Positions 7,369-16,100 of a stretch of 18,869 bases of DNA are shown in pieces. Every line of letters begins with the position of its first letter. Position 1 is the stretch's first letter. The position numbers and the translations under genes were made by a program. The stretch is taken from contig JAURMN010000076.1 in the NCBI GenBank assembly GCA_030830725.1, positions 1 through 18,869 of the forward strand. Reading direction: 5' to 3'. Under the pieces are notes generated by a model, which saw only the letters and a program-made list of their open reading frames with translations, did no database searches and was not told where the DNA came from. This DNA is from Balneolales bacterium. Its GTDB lineage: Bacteria; Bacteroidota; Rhodothermia; Balneolales; Balneolaceae.

Positions 7369-8625
7369 TTATTTCGCGTCGAGTAACCGTTGATAAATTT
7401 GCCGACCTACTTCGGCTAAAAACGGCATTCCTACTTCGTCGTACTCATAGACGTTGTCATTAAACGTGCCGTTTTTATTGACAATAATGGTGCCGCTGAG
7501 CATGAATTCGATTCCGTTTTGGCTGTCGGTAATGTAGGCCACATCCGTGAGTGTACCATAGGCGAATCCTACTTTATTGGCAATTTTCACGTGATCTGGA
7601 ATCGGAGCGAATGTATCGCCATAAATAAAGAATTTCACATAGCCGTCGTAGTAATAGTCCGGATCATCATAACCTCCTTCATCGGGATACCAGCGCATGG
7701 CCTGATTTAGGAATTCAACAGTTTCGGCTGAATGGTCGAATGAAGGCGCAGGCGTGATTCCAAAACTGGAAAACCCGGGAAAGATCACCGCTTCGAGTGT
7801 GGCCTGGAGGCTGGCAAGCGGAGCGTGATTGCGATATTCAAACCCAAACGGCTCGTTGATTAGTTCACCATTTTGCACGTAAGCGGAGCCTTTTTGAAGG
7901 CCATCAATGGTGAGAGGTTCGAGTTCACGAGCCGGTTCGCGTTGAAAAAAGAGGGAATCGATCGTCGTCCCGTCCTCACCAGCGGCAAAAAACCAAATCC
8001 CGCGATGTTCAGCAGCCGATGCCTGTGACGGTCCGCCCAGTCTATGAGCCTGACGCCAAGGCCCCAGCCCTTTCTCCGCCATCATGGAATTAAATCGATC
8101 TCGCCCGATCAGGTCATGCATCCGATTGTGAGCATCATTATCACTAACCACAAAAATTTTGGTAATCTCTTGTCGCAGAGTGGTGCGAGCCGTGTCTTCT
8201 TCCATTCGGAACTCGGTATCGAGCGTCAAAGGAATCTGTCTAGCTACCGTTGCGAGTTGCGCATCCGGATTCTCAAACAGTTCAGCTGCCAAAAACGCTG
8301 CCGGCATTTTTACCGTACTGGCCGGATAGAAATAGGCATTTTCGTTGAGTTGAAAGGTTTCGTGAGCAAAACTCGGATTTCCTTCCTCATCGCGGGTGAT
8401 TTCGGTGAAGATCAATTGCACATCATAGGGCTTTGGGTCCGCCATCACCGTGCGGATAAAATGCTGTTCACTTTGAAGTGTTTTCCAGAGTAAACTGTCG
8501 GTAGTTTGACCGATATAACCCGTTTCAAGTGACTTTTGATCGAGCTCTGGAGTGCCTGTACATTGAGTCAGAAAGGGGAGTACTGCAAACGTAAAAAGAG
8601 TTAAACCTAGAGAAAATTGTCTCAT
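7369..8625 (-). CDS. Exported serine hydrolase of the class A beta-lactamase/transpeptidase-like fold
   Basis: A 418-residue protein beginning with a signal sequence (MRQFSLGLTLFTFAVLPFL) and a possible lipobox LTQC with Cys22; glutamine before the cysteine is unusual, so lipidation is uncertain. The penicillin-recognising fold motifs are in order: S103-x-x-K106 in PASTVKMPAA, S161-D-N163, and K351-V-G in KVGFAYGT. The spacing between SDN and KxG is about 188 residues, roughly 80 more than in TEM-like class A enzymes, so an extra segment is inserted. I cannot see a clear ExxLN omega-loop motif carrying the deacylating glutamate. The enzyme may therefore be an esterase, a cell-wall-active protein or a non-hydrolytic homologue rather than a resistance beta-lactamase. 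It is the last gene of the leftward run, 30 bases after the NTF2-like gene. Confidence 0.85.
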   Translation of the reverse strand: MRQFSLGLTLFTFAVLPFLTQCTGTPELDQKSLETGYIGQTTDSLLWKTLQSEQHFIRTVMADPKPYDVQLIFTEITRDEEGNPSFAHETFQLNENAYFYPASTVKMPAAFLAAELFENPDAQLATVARQIPLTLDTEFRMEEDTARTTLRQEITKIFVVSDNDAHNRMHDLIGRDRFNSMMAEKGLGPWRQAHRLGGPSQASAAEHRGIWFFAAGEDGTTIDSLFFQREPARELEPLTIDGLQKGSAYVQNGELINEPFGFEYRNHAPLASLQATLEAVIFPGFSSFGITPAPSFDHSAETVEFLNQAMRWYPDEGGYDDPDYYYDGYVKFFIYGDTFAPIPDHVKIANKVGFAYGTLTDVAYITDSQNGIEFMLSGTIIVNKNGTFNDNVYEYDEVGMPFLAEVGRQIYQRLLDAK

Positions 8626-8655
8626 GATGGGGATTGATTATATGCAGGATCGTAA

Positions 8656-9204
8656 TTAATTAGAGGCCAACGCAGCCCATTCGGCTTCGGTGGCTGTAGC
8701 GAGTTGATACTCCATCATCATCATCCAGCGACCCTCTTTTTTCACGGTAAGACTTTGAAAGTGAATAAGTGCTACAGATTCTTCCTCACCCTCCATCTGA
8801 GAAGCATATCGAAAGATCCCGGTTTCGTGAGCTGTGTTTTCACTGATTAACCTTTCCGAAAACCGAAAATCAACAGAAGCCGTCATCTTACCATCTCGAG
8901 TATCATCAAACCCCTGTTTCCACCCGTCGAGGGCTTCAGAAATCGCATAACTCGTCCCACGAATCCCATTCACCAGCACGGCATCTTCATGGTATGAGTT
9001 GGCATACGCTTCAAAATCGCCTTCTAGAACCGTTCGGCTTGACTCCGCCCAATACGCATCCAGTTCGACGTGCTGAACATCAGATGGGGAGACTACATTA
9101 GTTGAAGTGGATTCCGTCTCTTTCCGATTCAAAAATAAATAGACACAAAGAAGAGTTAAGACTACGATGAGGATACGTTTGGTATCCAATTTAGATGTAC
9201 TCAT
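8656..9204 (-). CDS. Membrane-anchored NTF2-like (DUF4440/SnoaL-type) protein
   Basis: A 182-residue protein with an N-terminal basic stretch and one hydrophobic segment (RILIVVLTLLCVYLFL, about 10-25), a Ser/Thr-rich linker and then a cone-shaped NTF2-like domain from about residue 45. That domain shows the pattern typical of DUF4440: a helix with DFEAYANSYHEDAVLVNG, an ISEALDGWKQGF segment, then beta strands containing FRYASQ, VALIHFQSLTVKKEGRWMMMMEYQ. The family includes many secreted or anchored proteins of unknown role that bind small ligands or dimerise, and no catalytic residues can be assigned here. It is followed 30 bases later by the serine hydrolase and preceded by the DUF3575-like gene (68-base gap), so co-transcription is plausible. 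The ribosome site is weak. Confidence 0.75.
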   Translation of the reverse strand: MSTSKLDTKRILIVVLTLLCVYLFLNRKETESTSTNVVSPSDVQHVELDAYWAESSRTVLEGDFEAYANSYHEDAVLVNGIRGTSYAISEALDGWKQGFDDTRDGKMTASVDFRFSERLISENTAHETGIFRYASQMEGEEESVALIHFQSLTVKKEGRWMMMMEYQLATATEAEWAALASN

Positions 9205-9272
9205 GAGGGTATAAATGTGGGGTGAGGTCCAGAAAAGACGTGTGAATCCATGATAGTTCTACGAGTTACATG

Positions 9273-9884
9273 TCAAAACGAAAACCCGATCGCAAACCCG
9301 ATGCGCGGTCGGAATCCTTCAAATTGTTCCGTTTCAAACTCTTCATCATCGCCAGAATCTACACTTATCTTCCCATTTCCATAGTGGCCGCCAAAGAATA
9401 GATCCATCGTAAAGTCGGATTTGGTAATCCACTGCCGTCCGAATAGAATACCACCCCCCAGATTTCGGTACGTTCCTTTATCTTCGCCACTTTTCAAAGT
9501 AAAATTCTGAATTCGGCCATAGGGAGCCAGATACGGCCCGCTTAGAGCATTGTCACGAATATAAAATCGATATTCGGGAGTGATAATCAGCCCTGTAAAT
9601 GTAGTTTCATCGAATTTGTATCGAAGAAAAGCCACACCAGCTTGAGCAGAGCGATTTTCCGCTAATTTCCGCTCGTAAAAAATACTTCCTGTGCCCAAAA
9701 GTAAGCTCAATGTATTCACTTTAAGCACGTTCTGGTTTGAAGGCATAACAGTCGAACCATTTGAAATCAAGAAATTATGGGTGGAATTCTCCTGTGCCAT
9801 TAGGTCCAAACTTAATGCTCCAAACAGAGTGAAAAGCATTAAAATAGATAGTGCATATTTTGTCCAGCACCTTTTCGACATCAT
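9273..9884 (-). CDS. Small outer-membrane beta-barrel protein (DUF3575-like)
   Basis: A 203-residue protein with a signal peptide (KYALSILMLFTLFGALSLDLMAQ), then alternating amphipathic strands ending in RIGFAIGFSF, whose terminal phenylalanine matches the usual C-terminal recognition signal of outer-membrane barrels. The segment NVLKVNTLSLLLGTGSIFYERKL and the following TPEYRFYI...GPYLAPYGRIQNF resemble DUF3575 proteins of Bacteroidota, with about eight strands likely. The role is unknown; small barrels of this type are structural or adhesive. Two ATGs are adjacent at 9884 and 9881. The first is preceded by GTGGAGA, which overlaps the stop codon of the upstream DUF2805 gene, indicating translational coupling. 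Confidence 0.75.
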   Translation of the reverse strand: MMSKRCWTKYALSILMLFTLFGALSLDLMAQENSTHNFLISNGSTVMPSNQNVLKVNTLSLLLGTGSIFYERKLAENRSAQAGVAFLRYKFDETTFTGLIITPEYRFYIRDNALSGPYLAPYGRIQNFTLKSGEDKGTYRNLGGGILFGRQWITKSDFTMDLFFGGHYGNGKISVDSGDDEEFETEQFEGFRPRIGFAIGFSF

Positions 9885-9890
9885 GACTTT

Positions 9891-9899
9891 TCTCCACTA
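9891..9899 (-). promoter_or_regulatory. Ribosome binding site overlapping the upstream stop codon (translational coupling)
   Basis: On the minus strand the sequence reads TAGTGGAGA: TAG (9897-9899) ends the DUF2805 gene and GGAG (9892-9895) lies seven bases before the ATG of the outer-membrane barrel gene. The overlap suggests that ribosomes finishing the first gene restart on the second. Confidence 0.6.
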
Positions 9900-10139
9900 C
9901 GTTTGATTTTGGCTTTTGAACCGCCCGGATACGAACGACCGTTTTTGCCCGTGTTTTGTATTCCTTGAATGTACTCGTTTTCGCCACATTTTATAACTCG
10001 AAGGCTTCATATTCGCTCGCATGAGCTCCTTAGTCTGCTGTTCATTGAGTCCGAATTGATGCTCAATGGCTTCGAATGGAGTCCTGTCCTCCCACGCCAT
10101 CTCAATAACGCGGGAGATTTCGGTTTCTGTTAAAGGCAT
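9897..10139 (-). CDS. DUF2805 / TIGR03643-family small basic protein
   Basis: An 80-residue basic protein of the DUF2805 family, recognised by EISRVIEMAWEDRTPFEAIEHQFGL followed by MKPSSYKMWRKRVHSRNTKHGQ, the conserved core of that family. The first half reads as a helix-turn-helix-like segment and the arginine/lysine-rich second half suggests nucleic acid binding. That role is inferred from composition, and the family function is unknown to me. ATG 10139 is preferred because the family core starts a few residues later; a TTG at 10157 with a weak GGATGA upstream would add six residues. It follows the giant surface protein gene after about 30 bases and its stop overlaps the ribosome site of the barrel gene. 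Confidence 0.8.
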   Translation of the reverse strand: MPLTETEISRVIEMAWEDRTPFEAIEHQFGLNEQQTKELMRANMKPSSYKMWRKRVHSRNTKHGQKRSFVSGRFKSQNQT

Positions 10140-10169
10140 CTGATTTTTAGTACCCAAAATTAAATCATC

Positions 10170-13100
10170 CTATCGAATCAGCATCATTGAACGCACTTGC
10201 TGGAACTCACCGGCGGTCAACTTATATATGTAAAGGCCGGAAGGCAGGCTTGTGGCATCAAACGTAACGGAGTGTCTACCCGCATGCATAGTTCGATTCT
10301 GCATTAAAATTGCAATTCGATGTCCCACAACATTATACACTTCAATCGAGACGGAACTTGCTACCGGTAATCCGAAGCGAATCTGGGTGGTCGGGTTGAA
10401 TGGATTCGGATAATTCTGCTCAAGTATGAACTCACTCGGCAACACGCCATCCTCATCCACTGACGTTCTCACTCCTGTGGAGAAGCTAAACACCTCCGAC
10501 CAGTCAGAGACCAAATTGGCATTATAGCCACGTACTCTCCAGTAGTAGGTCTGGCTCTGTTCCAAAGTTTTGGTGTAAGTGGCCTGCGTCAAATCACGTA
10601 CCTGCTCTACAGTTTGGAACGTCTCGGTTAGGGAGATCTGAAGCTCGTACGCTGTTGCTCCGGTGATCGAGGACCAACTGAACACCGTCTGAGTGCCCAC
10701 GTTCTGCAGCCCATCGGCAGGTTCTGCCAACGTAGTGGTTTGCAATGGAGTAAAGGCTATTGTGTAGAGCATCTGTGACGCATCACTAGTCACAAAACCA
10801 GTGGCGACTGTGATGGCCCGCACCAGCACGGTGTCTGGGGCTTTTAACACAAACGTGCCTTCATAAGCCGGCGATGATTGTGTTGGCTCTGTTCCATCCA
10901 CGGTAAAATAAACGGATCCACCTTCTTCGCCAGAGGTAATGCTTACCTGAACTGAGTCATAATAAGCACTGGCTTCAGGTGTAATCACCGGAGCGTCCGC
11001 CATTGGAGTGAAGGTGATGGGCTCGCCCGCTAGTTCACTGTCGAGAATGATCGGAGCGTATTCGGAAAATGAATAGACATTAGAGCAAACTTCATTCACA
11101 CCGTCTGTTTCTAGGTAGGTAGGGATAAGCACTTCCGCTGAATCTGCTATAAATCGAATCCACACAATATTTTCAAGAGATCCGGCAGCCGTGATTTGTT
11201 CTACGGTCGGTTCAAAACAGGTTACCATCGGTTCGGTGAGTCGAATCGCTGCTGTATCTAATTCAGTAGAGGCACTTGAAATGCCTTTTGTTAAAGCGAC
11301 TTGCTTAGAGCTAAAACCAAATCCGCGCCCACTTGAAATATCCGCTATGGTGAAGGTTTTGCCTTTATACTTGAGCTTGGTACCATCATTATTTAAATAC
11401 TCAATCTTTTTCTTCGTGTTTTTGTATGAAGTGCTGGTAAACTGAACATTTTCGATGGCTGTATTTTCAGGTAACCCGTTCACATTTTTCGGATCAAAAG
11501 TACCCTTTTTAAAGAAGACGGTAGTTTTTGTTAAGCTCTCTTTCTTGTTATTTAGATTGAGTAAGAGTCCGACATCCGTGACAGAATCCAATGGAACAGT
11601 AACTGGAACCGTTGAGGACAACTCTTCAACCGTTGAATCTTTCGCTTGACTAAAGTCTGGAATACTTGCGGTGACTTCCAACATAACGGAGGTTATTTCA
11701 CTTGGTGCAAATCCTTCAGCAAGTACAATCGCTTTTAAACTATCGGATTGTTCTGCATACAGGTAGAAAGCCTCCTCGTAGAGAGTTGACTTCTCGGTCG
11801 GCATCGAGCCATCTTTTGTGAAGTAGATTTGAGCTCCTTGTGTTGAGGAGCTCATGGTAACCTCTACACTGTCTGTATACTCTCCATCCGCTGGGCTTAT
11901 GACAGCCGCAGATGCTTTTTGCAGATTAGTCAAAATATAGGTCTGCGAAACTACCTGGCTATTCTTATGCCCTTCTGCTGTGGCAATTGCTTTTACAGTA
12001 ATACTATCTGGCGCAGGAAATGCAAGTGGATAATTGTATTGGTCGGTAAAGATTGATTCTAAACTCGGAGTCGAGCCATCTGTGGTATAGTAAATCAATG
12101 CTCCAGTTGTCGATGAAGAAAGGGTTATCAAAATATCGCCATTGTATTTTCCGCCCTGAGGATCAAAAGTTGGAGCAGAAGCGGTTGGCTTCTCTGTAAT
12201 CTCATATGTCACCGAAGAAACATTAGAATTCTGGAACCCATCGATCATAGCGATGGCTTTCACAGTGAAGGTTCCAACGTCTTTGATGGTGAAAGGACCA
12301 TCGTAGAGCGTAGACTGTGCCGTTGGCGTAGATCCATCGTTAGTATAATACATCCGAGCTTGTTGATTGGAATTGGTCATCGTCACAACAACGGAGTCTG
12401 AATAACTACCTGATGATGGAGTGATTGTAGGTTGAGGAGCGATCTCCTTTTGAGATGTCTCAATGTTGTATATACCCTGTGCGATGTCACTATCTTGGAA
12501 TCCATCAGCCAAGGCTCTTGCTTTAATCGTTTTTGTACCAGTAGTTTTAAGTGTGATAGGGGTGGAGTAAACAGTTGAGTTCGGTGTCGGATCTGATCCA
12601 TCTAAGGTATAGACGATTCTTGCTCCTTGAGTTGACGTACTCATAGTCACTACTACACTATCCGAATACGTACCAGGACCAGGGTTAAATTGAGGTGTTG
12701 CAGCTTTACCACCTCCACCACCTCCACCTCCACCGCTTTGGAATGTCACATAAGTTGGCAATTCAACAACGGTTTGTTGTCCTTCACCCCCGTAAGAACC
12801 CCTCACTACAATCATCGCAGTTTGAGTTCCAGGCATATCATTCGGACGTAACCGAACGGATACTTCAATGGTTGTTGTATCGGCTGTTAATGTCCCTCCA
12901 GCCGGTGAGATCCCTGTAATAAAAGGTTGGTTTTTCGTTATCGTATAAGACACATTTTGACTACCGGACTTCACGATCTTAAAGGTCATTTTTCCAGTAG
13001 AATTTTCGGTCGGAATTGTAAATGTCTCGCGAAGGGTATCTGGAATCACCTCTAAACTTGGCGCCGCAGTTTCATAAAATGTGATCTGAAATGGTAGACC

Positions 13101-16100
13101 ACCCAACGCCGAACCTGCTTCATTTGTATAAAATTCTAACGTATCACGAATTACAGTCTCTGTAATCGTCAATTCAGTCGTGTTTAACGAAACATCGATT
13201 GTTTGTGAAGCACCGGCCGCGATAGTTAATGAATCTGTATCAATGGTAATCCAGGAAGGTTTCTCCTTAATCACCCACTCCAATGCTTCATCACCAGAAT
13301 TTGAAACCGTAAAAGAGGTGACCGTGACATCACCAGAATTTGGATGAACTGCTTGAATGATGGAGCTGTCAATTGCCGCTATGGCTGTTGAACTTTGAGT
13401 ATGGAGTGATCTTGGTAAAGATACTGCGGAGGTTACATTTCGGTCATCAGTGATTGTGAGGGTAATTTCTCCTGATGTCCCACGAGCATACGGCACTTTA
13501 ACAAAGCCCTCACTCACACCTGAAATAGTTTCTCCACTCTTTAATAGGGTTTGCGCCTCAGATGCCGTTGTCCCGGTATTATTATAAAAGACATCCACAT
13601 CAAAATTGTCACTGGTAGATGCGCCCATTCCTCGAAACTTTACAGTGAGCGAGTCTTGAGAAGAATTTAGAAATGCGGAATAAACAAACGGAGTAGGTGT
13701 TGCATCAATATTTGTATACCCTCCAATGGATCCTTCAGCATTGCTATAGATAGAGTTTCCAACCACAGGGTTACCGGCAACGGTATTTGAAACAAAGCTA
13801 ACCCCATATCCGGTATTGGAATGAATCGAATTCCCAAGTGCACTACTCCCTCCGATGGTATTCCCCGTACTCGTTCCAGAAACGGTGATTCCATCTCCAG
13901 TATTATTGGCAATACCATTGAGTGTAATAGTATTGTTATCGGCATCATTTAAGAAGATCGCAGCTTCACCATCAGATGAATTATTATGAGAAATAATATT
14001 TACAGTAATCGTGTTGCCATCCGCATTTACTACTCCAATTGCAGCGGATCCCGATCCAAAACTTGAATTCGAAGCACTCCAGGGAAGATGTCCGATGTAA
14101 TTATTTCGGATCGTGTTCCCGGTCGCATTTACACTTCCAAGATTGACCAATCGATAGGATGTTGCACCCGCAATGACGTTTCCATATAACGTATTGTTAC
14201 TGGAGCCAAATGTAACGGCCGCGTTTCCATTGGTGACAATACTGGTGGTCCCGTCAAACCCGATATAATTTCCAGCAACTCTGGCTCCACTACCATTAAA
14301 CGTTACTTCACCAAGCACGTTTGCTGAATCCGCACTACTCCCACCTATCGTTATTCCACCACTTCCTGCGGAGTAAAGTGATAAATTATCAATTCGAGAA
14401 CCGATTACATCCACCGATGGGCTTACAGATGCACTACCAATGGTCATCGATCCGAGGTGAACGCCTTTCACGACATGACCACTTCCGCTACTTATATTAA
14501 TTCCAGAGGCAATTTTGAAGGGGAGTGTTCCATTCCATGCTGCGGTCGTAACAGCGACATCATTTGCATCATACCCCGAATGACTTGACCCATCAATCTG
14601 TGTGCGTTTTGTAACGGTTGGAGCATAGCTTTCGGTGATGGTCCCCGAGAGTGAATTCCCAAAAGAGATGGTTAAAGATGCATCTTCTGAAACCCACGGC
14701 AATCTCGCTTCAGACTCGGTAATCGCTGTGATCAGCGTACATTGACCATAACCATTATCACAATAGCCATCTCCGGCATTTGGATCTTCTGGTTCAATCC
14801 CAGAGGCTAGATCTGCTTCAGTGTGAGTGACGGTAAATCCAGATATGGATCGAGTTGAAAACCCGACTGGAACCAAATGGATATCCCGATTGGGAAGCCC
14901 AGAGTTTGTCGCTACCCCTTTTATGTAGGATAAGTAGGCTGTCTGACCAATATTTCCGCCTGGCGATGTATAATCTATCAACGTTGGATACGCGAAATTG
15001 TAACTATTCGAGGTGCCGTCCCGCATCAGCTCAGCATTGTCAGCTATTGAGTAAAGGAGCTGAGGGCCTGACCAGTTAAATCCATCCTCTGATAAATGAT
15101 AATAGACCCCGTGTTCGATTTCGGGGTTTGCAGCAAAGATCCGTTCACGTACTCTTATATACTTTTCAAAATAGGAGCTATAGAGAAGCCCTTCGACCTG
15201 GGTAGCTCCGGAAGGATTGAAGGTGAGGGTCCCAGAGTTTTCGATGGGTGGGGGTAGGTGAGAAGAGGGATCCGTTACGGTATCATAGTATGGGTTTACG
15301 TTTTCGATCGTAAAGTCATTTCCATCCCAATATCGCCATGTAGTTGCGTCTGTAATGTCATTTGTACGCATCATGGAGGTGATTTTAAATCCTTCGCCCC
15401 AAAATTCAACGGGGAAATAATAATAACTACCCACTTTCATAACGTCAGCATAGCCAGGGAATACCCCATGGCGAGTCGTATTGCTTTGCTCTCTGTATTT
15501 ATAAGGAGAAGAGGCAACGACATATTCTTCGGGGGATGATCCTGCCTTAACCCAAGTTTCACCACCGTCCGTAGATTTCGTGAGAATAAATCCGTTATAC
15601 CAACATTTTTCTAAAGAACCGTTTAAAGGTTGACCAGATGCTACGGGACACCCCTGATTGCCAGAGCTATACCCATACACTTCCCATCCCCAGAATTCCT
15701 GATATGAAACCTTGTAGAGTACGCCATCCACTTCGTACCCATTATGCTTTGCACCAGGGGTTACGTTTGGCCATAATCGATAATCAAATGCACCTGGATT
15801 TTCGTTAAGTGTCCCGAAATAGCTTCTCTTACCTTCTCCAGCGGAGACCAAACGATAATTTCCACCTGCAAACATATTCGTTAAATCTTTCGCTTTGTAG
15901 GTCATTGAATTTTCTGCAGAACCGAAATAAAAGACCAAACTATCACCCTCGGTGTAGACTAAAACCGGTCCGTCTGGACCATAGATGATTTTCTTGGTAT
16001 CGGTAGAGTCTGAAGCTCGACGTGTATCATATTCCCAAAGAACGACATCCTGTGCTGTGGTTACAGATGCCCTATCCGGATACACGATTTGACCATCTGC

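Noticed and set aside
8044..8493. 149-codon plus-strand open frame
   Set aside because: Antisense to the serine hydrolase, whose SxxK/SDN motifs are encoded on the opposite strand; no family recognised.
7369..8625. Annotation as an antibiotic-resistance beta-lactamase
   Set aside because: Motif spacing and the missing ExxLN omega-loop motif do not support that specific function.
10758..12698. CRISPR-like or DNA-level tandem repeat array
   Set aside because: The periodicity of about 240-260 bases is protein-level repetition of CHB_HEX_C-type modules with diverged DNA.
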